Shown here: positions 45,037-54,414 of the stretch, in pieces | Layout: every line of letters starts with the position of its first letter | Position numbering within the stretch: position 1 is the stretch's first letter | Source: Pycnococcus provasolii | Lineage: Eukaryota > Chlorophyta > Pseudoscourfieldiophyceae > Pseudoscourfieldiales > Pycnococcaceae | Length of the DNA: 64,000 nucleotides | Direction of reading: 5' to 3' | Assembly: GCA_938743325.2 (NCBI GenBank) | Contig: OW568895.1 | Coordinates: 374,501-438,500 of the forward strand | Made by a program: the position numbers and the translations under genes | Notes under the pieces: generated by a model | Database searches by the model: none | What the model was told of the DNA's origin: nothing | Seen by the model: the letters and a program-made list of their open reading frames with translations, nothing else

Positions 45037-48000
45037 ATGGCGCTCTCGCAGAAGCCGGCGTCTGCTGCTCATGCTGCTTCGCGTGGTGGTCACCGTGCGT
45101 CTCGATCTTTACTCAGGGGGTCTCACAGGGTACGTTTGTTGTTTGTTGTGATTACGGTGGTGGTGTGTGATTTGTGTGTGGTGGTGTTTTGTGTGTGTGT
45201 GATTCTGGTGTGTGTGGTGTGTGGTGTGTGTTTTGCGGGTGGTTTATTTCTGGTGTGTGTGGTGTGTGTATCTTTCGTTGGGTGGTCTTTTGAAGTCTTT
45301 TGTTGTGTGTTGTGTACCGACCTTTCGTTCTTCTTAGCTGGTTATGGTGATGCGTTCATGGTTGTTGTGTGTACCAACCAGTATGCGTTTCTTTCAATAT
45401 ATATATATATATATATATGCCTATCAACTCCTGTTGTTGTTGGTGTCGTTGATGAAGAAGCAAATGCAACGCATTTCATGCATTGGGTGGTTGGACTTTA
45501 CATTTTTGCTTGATGTGGTGTTTGTATCTTAGTTTTTCTTTGTTTTTGTGGGGTGTTTTTTCATTTCACATGTACAAAATATTCCGCATTCGATCACACG
45601 CTCACTCACTCCACACACACATATACTCCACAGGCACAAGCATCTCGGCAGAATGGCCAAGCAACACCCAACGCCGCCGCCGCCGCCAATCCCGCCCCTG
45701 TCGAGGTTGGATGCATGGACACCATCCTGAGCGAACGGGACGCGTGCGGCGTCGGATTCATCGCCTCACTCGAAGGCAAGCGCACGCACAAGACGGTCAG
45801 CGACGCCCTGCGCGCTTGCGGGTGCATGGAGCACCGAGGCGCGTGCTCGGCGGATAACGACTCGGGCGACGGTGCGGGTATCATGACGCAGATCCCGTGG
45901 AAGCTCCTCAACGTGTGGGCTGCGGAAAATGGACTCGCCGAGATGGCTGACGGTGAGGTGGGCGTTGGCATGATCTTCCTGCCGAAAGATCACGTCGACA
46001 AGTGCAAAGCTCTCGCCGAGGAGAAGGCGATTGCCGAGGGATTCGAGGTGGTTGGCTGGCGTGCCGTTCCCGTCGACGAAAGCATCGTCGGACAGTACGC
46101 CAAGGTGACCCTCCCTCACATCGAGCAGATGTTCGTCAAGAAGGCTGGTGTGACGGGAGCGGACCTCGAGCGTGAGCTCTTCGTCGTGCGAAAGTCCATG
46201 GAGCAGGCGGCGCTCGCTTCAGGAAACGATAGCATCGCGGAGAACTTCTACGTGTGCAACATCTCGTGCAAGACGATCGTCTACAAGGGCATGCTTCGAT
46301 CCGCCGTCGTCGGCGAGTTCTACCTCGACCTGAAGAATGAGGACTACGAGTCCGCGTTCTCCATCTACCACCGACGCTTCTCCACCAACACCAACCCGAA
46401 GTGGCCGCTCGCGCAGCCGATGCGCATGCTTGGCCACAACGGCGAGATCAACACGCTCCTCGGAAACCTCAACTGGACCGCAAGCAAGCAGGCGACGTTC
46501 AGCGACGAGGTGTGGGAAGGCCGTGAGTCGGAGATGATGCCACTCTGCACGTCGTCGGCGTCCGACAGCGCGAACCTCGACCGCCTCGCGGAGTTCCTCA
46601 TCAAGAGCGGACGGCCGATCGAGGAGGTGATCATGCTGCTCGTTCCCGAGGCGTATCGCAACCACCCCGAGATGACCGAGGAGTACCCCGAGGCTGCGGA
46701 CTTCTACGAGTACTGGGAGGGACTGCAGGAAGGATGGGATGGCCCCGCGCTGCTCGTCTTCTCCGACGGAGACAAGATTGGCGCTCACCTCGATCGCAAC
46801 GGACTGCGTCCCGCTCGATTCTGGCGCACCTCGGACAACATGATCTACGTCGCGTCCGAGGTTGGCGTGCTCGGTGACGTCATCACGAACGCGAAAAATA
46901 TCGTTCGCAAGGGACGCCTCGGGCCGGGCCACATTCTTCTCGCCGACATCGAGAACGGAACGTTCAAGGAGCACAAGGAGGTGATCAGCGAGCTCGCTTC
47001 CGCCAAGCCGTACCGCGAGTGGCTCGACACAGTGCGCAAACTGAAGGACCTCAACCCGGGCAAGTACGTGGAAACGTCGCAGATTGAGACGGAGACGTGC
47101 CTGCAGCTGCAGACGGCGCACGGATACGGCCAGGAGGACGTGCAGCTGATCATCGAGTCGATGGCTGCGAACGGCATCGAGCCGACATTCTGCATGGGAG
47201 ACGACGTCCCGCTCGCGGCTCTCAGCGATCGCCCGCAGATGATCTCGGACTACTTCAAGCAGCGATTCGCTCAGGTGACGAACCCTCCGATCGATCCGCT
47301 CCGCGAGGGTCTCGTCATGAGCCTTGAGATGCGCGTTGGTGCGAAGGGTAACATGCTCGCGGCTGGTGCCGAGGCTGTGAATGGACAGGTAAGTGGTGGT
47401 TGTGCGGCGGTGAATCACGTGAGGATGGAGAGGGGCTGGTGATTTTGCTTGTTTTGAGGGAAGGCGAGGAGACCCCACGAGGTGAAGGACGATAATTTTA
47501 ACACCAGAAGAAAAAACTCGCATCTCATGCGGTTTTTTTTCTTCAAGACGTGACTGCTACGAAACACTATGAATATCGTGCAGATGGACAGACTTCCATG
47601 ACTCCGACATCATCACATGTGGCTGGTTTGAACACGAGTGTTGCCTTGGGATAAATAGCCTCCTTTTTGCCTCAATCATTTCATCTTACCAAAAACTCTG
47701 CAACACACAACACACAATAACAGGTAATCCTCAACAGCCCCGTTCTCATCGAGCCTGAGCTTGAGGTGCTGCAGGCGGACAGCGAGCTGAACACAAAGAC
47801 GCTGCCAATGTTCTTCAAGGGTGGCGATCTCAAGAGTGCCGTCGATAAGCTCTGCACAGATGCCGAGGAGGCTGTGAAGGCTGGTGCCAAGCTTCTCGTG
47901 CTCTCCGATCGCGTGACGGAGCTCAACTCAGATGAGGTTGCGATTCCGAGCCTTCTCGCTGTTGGAGCTGTTCACCACCACCTCATCGCTCAGGGACTTC

Positions 48001-50639
48001 GCACGCAGTCGTCGATCGTCGCGGACACCGCGCAGGCATTCTCGACGCACCACTGTGCCGTCCTCGTCGGATATGGCGCAAGCGGCGTTTGCCCCTGGCT
48101 TGCACTCGAGACGTGTCGCCAGTGGCGCGAGGCGCCTCGCACGGTGACGCTCATGCAGCGTGGAAAGCTTCCGGACGTGACGGTTGTCGAGTGCCAGCAC
48201 AACTTCCGCAAGGCTCTCAACAAGGGTCTGCTGAAAATTATCAGCAAAATCGGAATCTCTCTGCTCAGCTCGTACCACGGAGCTCAGATCTTCGAGGCGT
48301 ACGGCCTTGGGCCGGAGGTGATCAACACGTCATTCAAGGGAAGCGTCAGCCGCGTTGGTGGCCTTTCCATGGACGAGCTCGCGAAGGAGTCGATCAGCCT
48401 TTGGGAGAAGGGTGCGGCGGCAGACTCCATCAAAAAAATTGAGAATTACGGTGCGCTGAACAGCCGTCCCGGGCTCGACTACCACGGAAACAACCCGGAG
48501 ATGTCCAAGCTGCTGCACAAGGCTGTTCGCGAGGGCGAAGACGACCTGTACTCGGCGTTCAAGGAGCACGTCGACAACAGGCAGGGCATCGTTCTTCGCG
48601 ACTTCATGGAGTTTGACACCGGGCGCGAGGCTATCGCCGTGGAGGAGGTGGAGCCCGCGATTAAGATCATGGAGCGTTTCTGCACCGGCGGCATGTCGCT
48701 TGGGGCGATCTCGAGAGAAACACACGAGGTGATCGCGATCGCCATGAATCGCATTGGGGGCATGTCGAACAGCGGCGAGGGCGGCGAGGACATCGTGCGC
48801 TTCAACCCGATGCAAGACGTTGACGGCGATGGCAACAGCCCCACATTCTCGTATTTGAAGGGGCTGAAGAATGGCGACAGCGCGCGCAGCGCCATCAAGC
48901 AGGTGGCGAGCGGACGCTTCGGTGTCACGCCGCAGTTCCTCATGGAGGCATCGCAGATCGAGATCAAGGTGGCTCAGGGTGCCAAGCCTGGCGAGGGTGG
49001 ACAGCTGCCTGGCAAGAAGGTGTCGCCTTACATCGCCAAGCTCAGGAGGAGCAAGCCAGGCGTGCCGCTCATCTCGCCGCCGCCTCACCACGACATCTAC
49101 TCGATCGAGGATCTCGCGCAGCTCATTCATGACCTGCATCACATCAACAGACAGGCGAAGGTGAGCGTGAAGCTCGTTGCCGAGGTTGGCATCGGAACGG
49201 TTGCCTCGGGCGTGGCGAAGGCGAATGCCGACGTGATCCAGATCAGCGGCCACGACGGCGGCACCGGCGCGTCGCCCGTGAGCAGCATCAAGCACTGCGG
49301 CGGACCCACGGAGATGGGAGTTGCGGAGACGCACAAGACGCTGGTCGAGAACGGGCTACGCGAGCGTGTGACGCTTCGTGCGGATGGAGGTCTGCGCAGC
49401 GGTCGCGATGTGCTGATGATGGCTGCATTGGGTGCTGACGAGTACGGATTTGGCACCGTTGCGATGGTGGCTGCGGGATGTATTATGGCGCGCGTGTGCC
49501 ACACCAACAACTGCCCCGTTGGAGTGGCATCGCAGCGCGAGGAGCTGCGTGCGCGATTCCCGGGCACGCCGGAGCACGTGGCGAACTTCATGCTGTTTGT
49601 GGGGGAGGAGGTGCGCCAGGAGATGGCTGCGCTAGGCGTACGCTCGCTTGACGAGCTCATCGGACGCCTCGACTGGCTCAAGACGAAGAAGCAGCCGACG
49701 AAGACGCAGGCTCTCGACCTTTCGTACCTGACGACTCTTCCGTCCAACGGCGATATCGAGCAGCGAAGCAGTGAGAGGAGGGTTTCCATTCCACACGACA
49801 ACGGCCCGATGCTCGAGGACGAGCTGCTGAAGCAGGCACAGAGTGCCATCGACTCGCAGGGCGAGGTGACGATCGATAGCGATATCATCAACACGGATCG
49901 CAGCTTTGGCGCATTTTTGGGTGGCAAGATTGCCAAGAGGTACGGCGATCGTGACTTCAAGGGTGCCGTGAATGTGAATCTCACCGGCAGCGCAGGACAG
50001 GCGTTTGGCGCGATGATTGTCGAGGGACTGAACATCTCTCTCGTCGGCGAGGCGAACGATTACGTTGGCAAGGGCATGGGAGGTGGCTCCATCTCCATCG
50101 CGCCCCCGCCAGGATCGCCGTTCGATGCGGGCGAGCAGAGCATTGCCGGAAACACGTGCTTGTACGGAGCGACGGGTGGAAAGCTGTTCGTGAATGGCCG
50201 CGCAGGTGAGCGATTTGCCGTGAGAAACAGCTTGGCAGAGGCTGTGGTCGAGGGTGTGGGTGACCACGCGCTGGAGTACATGACGGGAGGCTGTGTCGTG
50301 TGCCTCGGCTCTGCTGGGCGAAATATCGCCGCTGGCATGACGGGAGGCTTGGGCTACTTCTACGATAAGGACAACAAGCTCGCCGCCCGCGTGAATGGCG
50401 AGATTGTGAAGCTGCAGACGGTGCACACAAAGGCTGGCAAGGCGAAATTGAGGAGCATGGTTGAGGAGCACGTTCAGCGAACGGGATCCGCGTTCGGGCA
50501 GACGATCTTGGACAACTTCGACACAGAGGTTGAGAACTTCATTATGCTGTATCCTCCTTCCGAGGCGAACACGCCCGAGGTGACTGATGACGCGGTCACA
50601 GAGGAGGTGGAAGAGAGCGTTACCGTTCAAGCAAAATAA
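45037..50639 (+). CDS. GLU: ferredoxin-dependent glutamate synthase (Fd-GOGAT), plastid, three exons
   Basis: Exons are 45037-45129, 45634-47388 and 47724-50639. Introns of 504 and 335 bp have GTACGT/CACAG and GTAAGT/ACAG borders, both phase 0. The joined protein has 1587 residues, the usual Fd-GOGAT length. Exon 1 ([20 protein letters not shown] plus 11 residues, no acids) reads as a plastid transit peptide. Processing should expose Cys69 ([15 protein letters not shown]), the N-terminal nucleophile that frees ammonia from glutamine. The amidotransferase, central and FMN-synthase domains follow. Cys1202, 1208 and 1213 in [19 protein letters not shown] hold the 3Fe-4S cluster, and the C-terminus is the GXGXG helix domain. 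There is no NADPH-type GltD extension, so the donor is ferredoxin. It completes ammonium assimilation with glutamine synthetase. Intron 1 is GT-rich and has a (TA)11 run. Confidence 0.95.
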
Positions 50640-51036
50640 TTAATGAAATGAACGTCGGGGAGATATGCAGGGGTATATAAATGATGATTTGTGAGTGGTG
50701 TAACAGTCTTAAAAGGAAATTGAAGAAGAAGAAGAAGAAGAAGAAGAAGAAGAAGAAGAAGAAGAACAAAATCTCACGTTGTCATTAATTACAGTACCAT
50801 CGTCTTGCTTTTCCGCAGGATTGCTTGCGTGCACATGAAGCAAGCACCCAGCGTCCTCCTCTTGTGCCGCTGGGACACGGAGGCGCCGCATTACTTGCCC
50901 TGAATCCGTTTGCAGTTGTGACGGATTCAGGCTCGCTCCCCCAACAGTCCTCGGACCCGCTAGACGAGCACGGGAGGGAGTCGACGAGATGGCCGCGTTA
51001 TCGGGATGAGCTCGCCCTTTGTCATTTCCGCTATTT

Positions 51037-51228
51037 TCAAGGACACAGGTGCCCCCTGATCTTGTTTTGCATGTCCTCGGCGAGCCAGTAGGCTATTTCT
51101 CCTAAAATATGCCAAAGTTGGTTCATGCTCACCGTCCAAGCAATGTTCAGGGCCGCCTCCGCCCGTTCGATCGGTACTCCCATCCTCCTCAAGACCTTCG
51201 CGATCTTCACCATCGCCGACAACTTCAA
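51037..51228 (-). CDS. doubtful small helical ORF
   Basis: Counting from its only good ATG (about 51216), the frame reads MVKIAKVLRRMGVPIERAEA and continues through a Trp-rich helical stretch, ending IAYWLAEDMQNKIRGHLCP. Composition looks protein-like and amphipathic, but it is only about 60 residues and no family is recognised. Upstream in the same strand are GGTGAGT-type sequences, so it may be an exon of a spliced gene, or chance. Confidence 0.25.
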   Translation of the reverse strand: MKLSAMVKIAKVLRRMGVPIERAEAALNIAWTVSMNQLWHILGEIAYWLAEDMQNKIRGHLCP

Positions 51229-51400
51229 CGTTTCGCATCCACACTCACCCCCTCCTTCTCGCTCATGCGCGTCTTGCGCCAAACTTTCGTCCAGCAGAGC
51301 AGCTCATAACGCGGTTGGCCCACATTTCCAGTGTTCACACGGAAATTTGGGGTTTTCTACAGGGGGCACGCCGAGAAGGGAGGTTCCCTTCACGCCCCAT

Positions 51401-51429
51401 GGAAAGGCCGCCCGGGGGGCGGCCTTTCC
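51401..51429. other. perfect 13-bp stem hairpin
   Basis: GGAAAGGCCGCCC and its exact complement GGGCGGCCTTTCC are separated by GGG. Three more small hairpins follow within 200 bp: CCGAAAA/TTTTCGG near 51535-51555, CCCGTGAATACGGG near 51566-51579 and GGGCTGACGCCC near 51577-51588. Confidence 0.7.
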
Positions 51430-52062
51430 CTTGCTCCTCCTCCTTCCCGCCCGACCCGTCCGAACCTCCATCACTCTTGAGAAGAGAACGGACGGGCGAC
51501 TGACGGGGATAGGCGTAGGAGACCGGGAAGGGTCGCCGAAAATTTTTTTTTCGGTGAAGACCGTTCCCGTGAATACGGGCTGACGCCCGCATACCACCTC
51601 CTTTCGGGGGGCGTTGCTGCCCTGAGAAATGAGAGCACACACCACATAAAAATTAAAAACACCAATTAAATATTAGAAGCGATGAGTAATCCGGCGTATT
51701 CGGCGTTGCGGGCCGCGCCGCCGCGCGCGGACGTTGCCCGAGTAGTATCGTGCACTTGTAACAGTGCAGATCGTTGCCGCGGCGTGTCGACCGAGAGTGT
51801 GACAAGCATGTGCACCACAAAAATAAACCCAAGTTTTCCCGTTGTCCCGAGAAGAGCGGGATCCCGAGGGGCAAAACAAAAATGGGAATGCGCCCAAGGA
51901 CGTATCCCCCCCCCCGTCGAAAAAGGGAACTAAACCCGGGCGGGAATTGAAGCCTCCCACTGAAAAAAAATCTCTCCGGGAGAAAAGCGCGTACAGCGTG
52001 TACTTCTCAACGCGCTTGCCCGTTGGCCATTCTCGCCGCGTGACGTGTCAGTTCATTACAGA

Positions 52063-52788
52063 ATGGCTGGACTGTCATTGACTCAGGGAGCTTCCCTACG
52101 GGTAAGGTCAGCATGTGGTGGTGGTGGACCTTGGAGGACAGCCCGTGTTTCGCGTGTTTCGGGCCGCTCATCCTATCGGAATCATAATAATCATAATAAT
52201 AATAATTATGCAAAGAATAATAATGCTACAACGATTGTGACGACGGCATCTACACCACCCGTGCCGCGCCACCTCGCGCCGTGCCGCGACCTGTGCGCGA
52301 GAGAGGCGGTGGATGCGCAGCTGTTCGCGTGCACCGTGCGACTGCGCTCGCTCGGAAGTGCTGCGTCGTCGTCGTCGTCGTCGTCAACAAGAAGACGAAA
52401 CCAAAGCAAGCGTGCTCTGCACGACTGGAGTGGGCAGAACCTTGAGCGGTGCTACGCCTCGGAGACGTTCTGGAGATTTGCAGACTGCGACGCCGTGCTG
52501 GAGACGAGAAAGAGCGACTTTTTTGGAAATCCGCGCAGAGACGTGGGCCTGTACGAGTTCTTCAAGGCGCAGCTGCACACTCCCGCCTACAAGCCTCTCA
52601 TGATGCACACGCACGCGTCGACGTTGAGCGAAATCGACATCAGTGAGACTGAGTACCGTCGTCGGTTTGTGGTAACGCGGGGGCAAGAAAACAGCGAAGA
52701 CGAGGCGGTTTACGAGATACACATGCGCCTTCGCCCGAATGGCATTTGGTACACAGAGCGTTTGTTGCGTGACGACGGCGACACTTGA
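52063..52788 (+). CDS. DUF4864-like protein, probably plastid-targeted
   Basis: A 241-residue frame from the ATG at 52063. The first 60 residues are Ser/Arg/Gly-rich without acids, then an Asn run encoded by AATAAT repeats: a likely targeting peptide. The ordered part starts near residue 80 (PCRDLCAREAVDAQLFACTV) and includes YASETFWRFADCDAVLE. The segment LYEFFKAQLHTPAYKPLMMH followed by strands ending IHMRLRPNGIWYTERLL resembles the DUF4864/NTF2-like fold seen in plastid and bacterial proteins, in which an F..M....PAY.PLL motif recurs. This match is from memory and moderate. No enzyme activity is known for the family. Confidence 0.6.
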   Translation: MAGLSLTQGASLRVRSACGGGGPWRTARVSRVSGRSSYRNHNNHNNNNYAKNNNATTIVTTASTPPVPRHLAPCRDLCAREAVDAQLFACTVRLRSLGSAASSSSSSSTRRRNQSKRALHDWSGQNLERCYASETFWRFADCDAVLETRKSDFFGNPRRDVGLYEFFKAQLHTPAYKPLMMHTHASTLSEIDISETEYRRRFVVTRGQENSEDEAVYEIHMRLRPNGIWYTERLLRDDGDT

Positions 52789-52809
52789 GTGACTTTTGAA
52801 AAGAGAGCA

Positions 52810-53445
52810 CTATTCGTTTACACTACTCGAGCTTCCACTCGCCTGCCCACGCAGTAGCGCGGCGCCACTTCCTCCTCCTCCTGTCGTTGTTGGTTCTTCG
52901 ACGCCGTCGTTATTTGTGATGCTGTTGCCGTTGTCGTGTGCCACGTGGCTCGGCGTGCTCGCGCCGCCGCTGGTTGTAGGTACATTGGCACGCGCGTGTC
53001 CTCGCTGAACGTCGTGGACGAGTTTCATGACAGTTTCGTTGTTCGGCGCGACTTCTCGTAGCGCCTGTGCGAGTAGCATCGTGTGAATTTTTTGCCTTTT
53101 GATTTGTTCTGACAGCCGTTCGTTCGCGCGCGAGAGGTCGAGAATGATTTTCTCCTTGAGCGTTTGTGCGAAAGGTTCGGATGAGAACGGCGAATCTGAC
53201 CCCGATGACCCTCCTCTGTCTGACCCAGAGTCTGCATTATCCCCCGGGGAGGCGGCGACCGATCCCGATCGACGAGAAGCCTGTGCAGCAGCTGCTCTTT
53301 GTCGAGCGTGCAGAGTCGCACGCGCCTGCTGGTTCGCAGCTAAGTCGCTCTGCGTGGATAAGAACAATACCACGAGCAGTATTCCCAATAGAAGCGAGCG
53401 CGAGAACTGCGCGGAAGCACTCGCGACGGGCATCGGCGCGAGCAT
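52810..53445 (-). CDS. single-pass coiled-coil protein, function unknown
   Basis: A 211-residue frame from the ATG at 53445. A hydrophobic span at about residues 18-31 (LLLGILLVVLFLS) is a signal peptide or signal anchor. A Ser/Gly/Asp-rich linker follows, then a charged helix near 93-125 (LKEKIILDLSRANERLSEQI and onward) that should coil. The tail is Gly/Ser/Thr-rich and probably disordered. No family is recognised. It converges on the DUF4864-like gene with 21 bp between stop codons. Three TTCGGGGTTT copies lie 175-209 bp upstream. Confidence 0.6.
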   Translation of the reverse strand: MLAPMPVASASAQFSRSLLLGILLVVLFLSTQSDLAANQQARATLHARQRAAAAQASRRSGSVAASPGDNADSGSDRGGSSGSDSPFSSEPFAQTLKEKIILDLSRANERLSEQIKRQKIHTMLLAQALREVAPNNETVMKLVHDVQRGHARANVPTTSGGASTPSHVAHDNGNSITNNDGVEEPTTTGGGGSGAALLRGQASGSSSSVNE

Positions 53446-53582
53446 CGTAGTCTATCGTGCGTGCGTGCGTTCGCGGGCGAAGAATGAGAAGGCTCGAAGG
53501 GAATCCCTCCTGGGGGGTTGGGAAGACTCCCTAAAACTTCGAAGGGGATCCTCCCTTGAACTCATGACGGCTTGGAAGAGTG

Positions 53583-53654
53583 GAACCCCGAATAATCACC
53601 TTTTTTTTTTTCAGACCAGTTCGGGGTTTATTCGGGGTTTATTATTCGGGGTTT
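53583..53654. promoter_or_regulatory. cluster of TTCGGGGTTT elements
   Basis: TTCGGGGTTT at 53620-53629, 53631-53640 and 53645-53654, plus GAACCCCGAA at 53583-53592 in the opposite orientation, upstream of the minus-strand gene starting at 53445. A T10 run lies between them. The remainder of the gap to 53792 is AT-rich with no gene. Confidence 0.4.
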
Positions 53655-53792
53655 CGTTTGTTTTCGTTTTCGTTGTTTGGTTTTCAAAATCTCAGAAATT
53701 AAATTGACAGATATTCATTCTCCTCTTGTGGTAGTTATTTTATTCTCAGAGAGTATAACCTTGCAGTATACACATAGTACAGTGCGTACAGT

Positions 53793-54290
53793 ATGGTGGT
53801 GGTTCAAGGGACTCAACGACGCTCGGGTTGCTGGGACCCTTCGCCTTCGACGATGGTGGCGTTTGAACGTGGAAATTCAATCAAGTCTTCTAGCACGTTC
53901 CACAAACAAACGCTGTTATGTCTTCCACTACCCTCCTCCTCCTCCTCCTCATCTTCATCTTCATCTTCATCGTCATCTTCTCTTCCTTTGCGGTGGATGC
54001 CTCCCTCTTTTCAACGCATACCCAACGCGTCGTTTATCTTGAACAACTACCACGAAGTACCCAGAACGACAATCACGGAGAAACACGCAAACAAGTCACA
54101 CGTAAAAGTATCTCGAAAAGAAATGCCCGAACTTGGACTCAACGATAAGCAGCAATTCACGACGTGGAGTAACTTATCGCACAGACTCACCGCGAGAACA
54201 CTCACCGTTGGAATAAACGGAAAGGAAAAGAGGTTCGTCGTCGACGGGGTTGTGCACGCAACGCCGAGGTGGGCATGCCGCGAACAGTAG
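53793..54290 (+). CDS. hypothetical 165-residue protein with Ser run
   Basis: Frame from the ATG at 53793; an in-frame ATG at residue 21 is an alternative start. A run of about 17 Ser, encoded by TCCTCC/TCATCT repeats, spans roughly residues 48-63. After it the sequence looks ordered: NASFILNNYHEVPRTTITEK, then a Lys/Gln-rich piece and TLTVGINGKEKRFVVDGVVH. The NNYHEVP pattern with short basic segments recalls small ciliary microtubule-associated proteins, but I cannot match a family. It lies tail to tail with the CHD gene, 125 bp from its stop. Confidence 0.5.
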   Translation: MVVVQGTQRRSGCWDPSPSTMVAFERGNSIKSSSTFHKQTLLCLPLPSSSSSSSSSSSSSSSSLPLRWMPPSFQRIPNASFILNNYHEVPRTTITEKHANKSHVKVSRKEMPELGLNDKQQFTTWSNLSHRLTARTLTVGINGKEKRFVVDGVVHATPRWACREQ

Positions 54291-54414
54291 TCTACTACTA
54301 TGTACTAGACTCATCATAAATCTCCAAAGTTCCAAGTAAAAAACAAAGATTAAGCTAAGCTCAACAATTTTTTTTTCTAAATCATCCTTTTTTTCCAATT
54401 ACAATGACGAACCT

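Larger units (their letters stand above)
50640..52062. other. intergenic stretch with GAA repeat and hairpins
   Basis: GAA/AAG triplets (50721-50765) follow the glutamate synthase gene. The 51037-51282 minus-strand frame is listed separately as doubtful. 51400-51620 holds a cluster of small hairpins. 51840-51935 has CCCGAG/CGGGATCCCGAGGGG palindromic words. Confidence 0.6.

Noticed and set aside
46219-47523. 434-codon minus-strand frame, and similar ones at 48330-49334 and 49632-50630
   Set aside because: They are antisense to glutamate synthase, a confidently identified gene with strong GC codon bias, which creates long antisense frames.
51304-51645. Overlapping 60-113-codon frames on both strands
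   Set aside because: They run through perfect hairpins, which force mirrored open frames; no domain seen.
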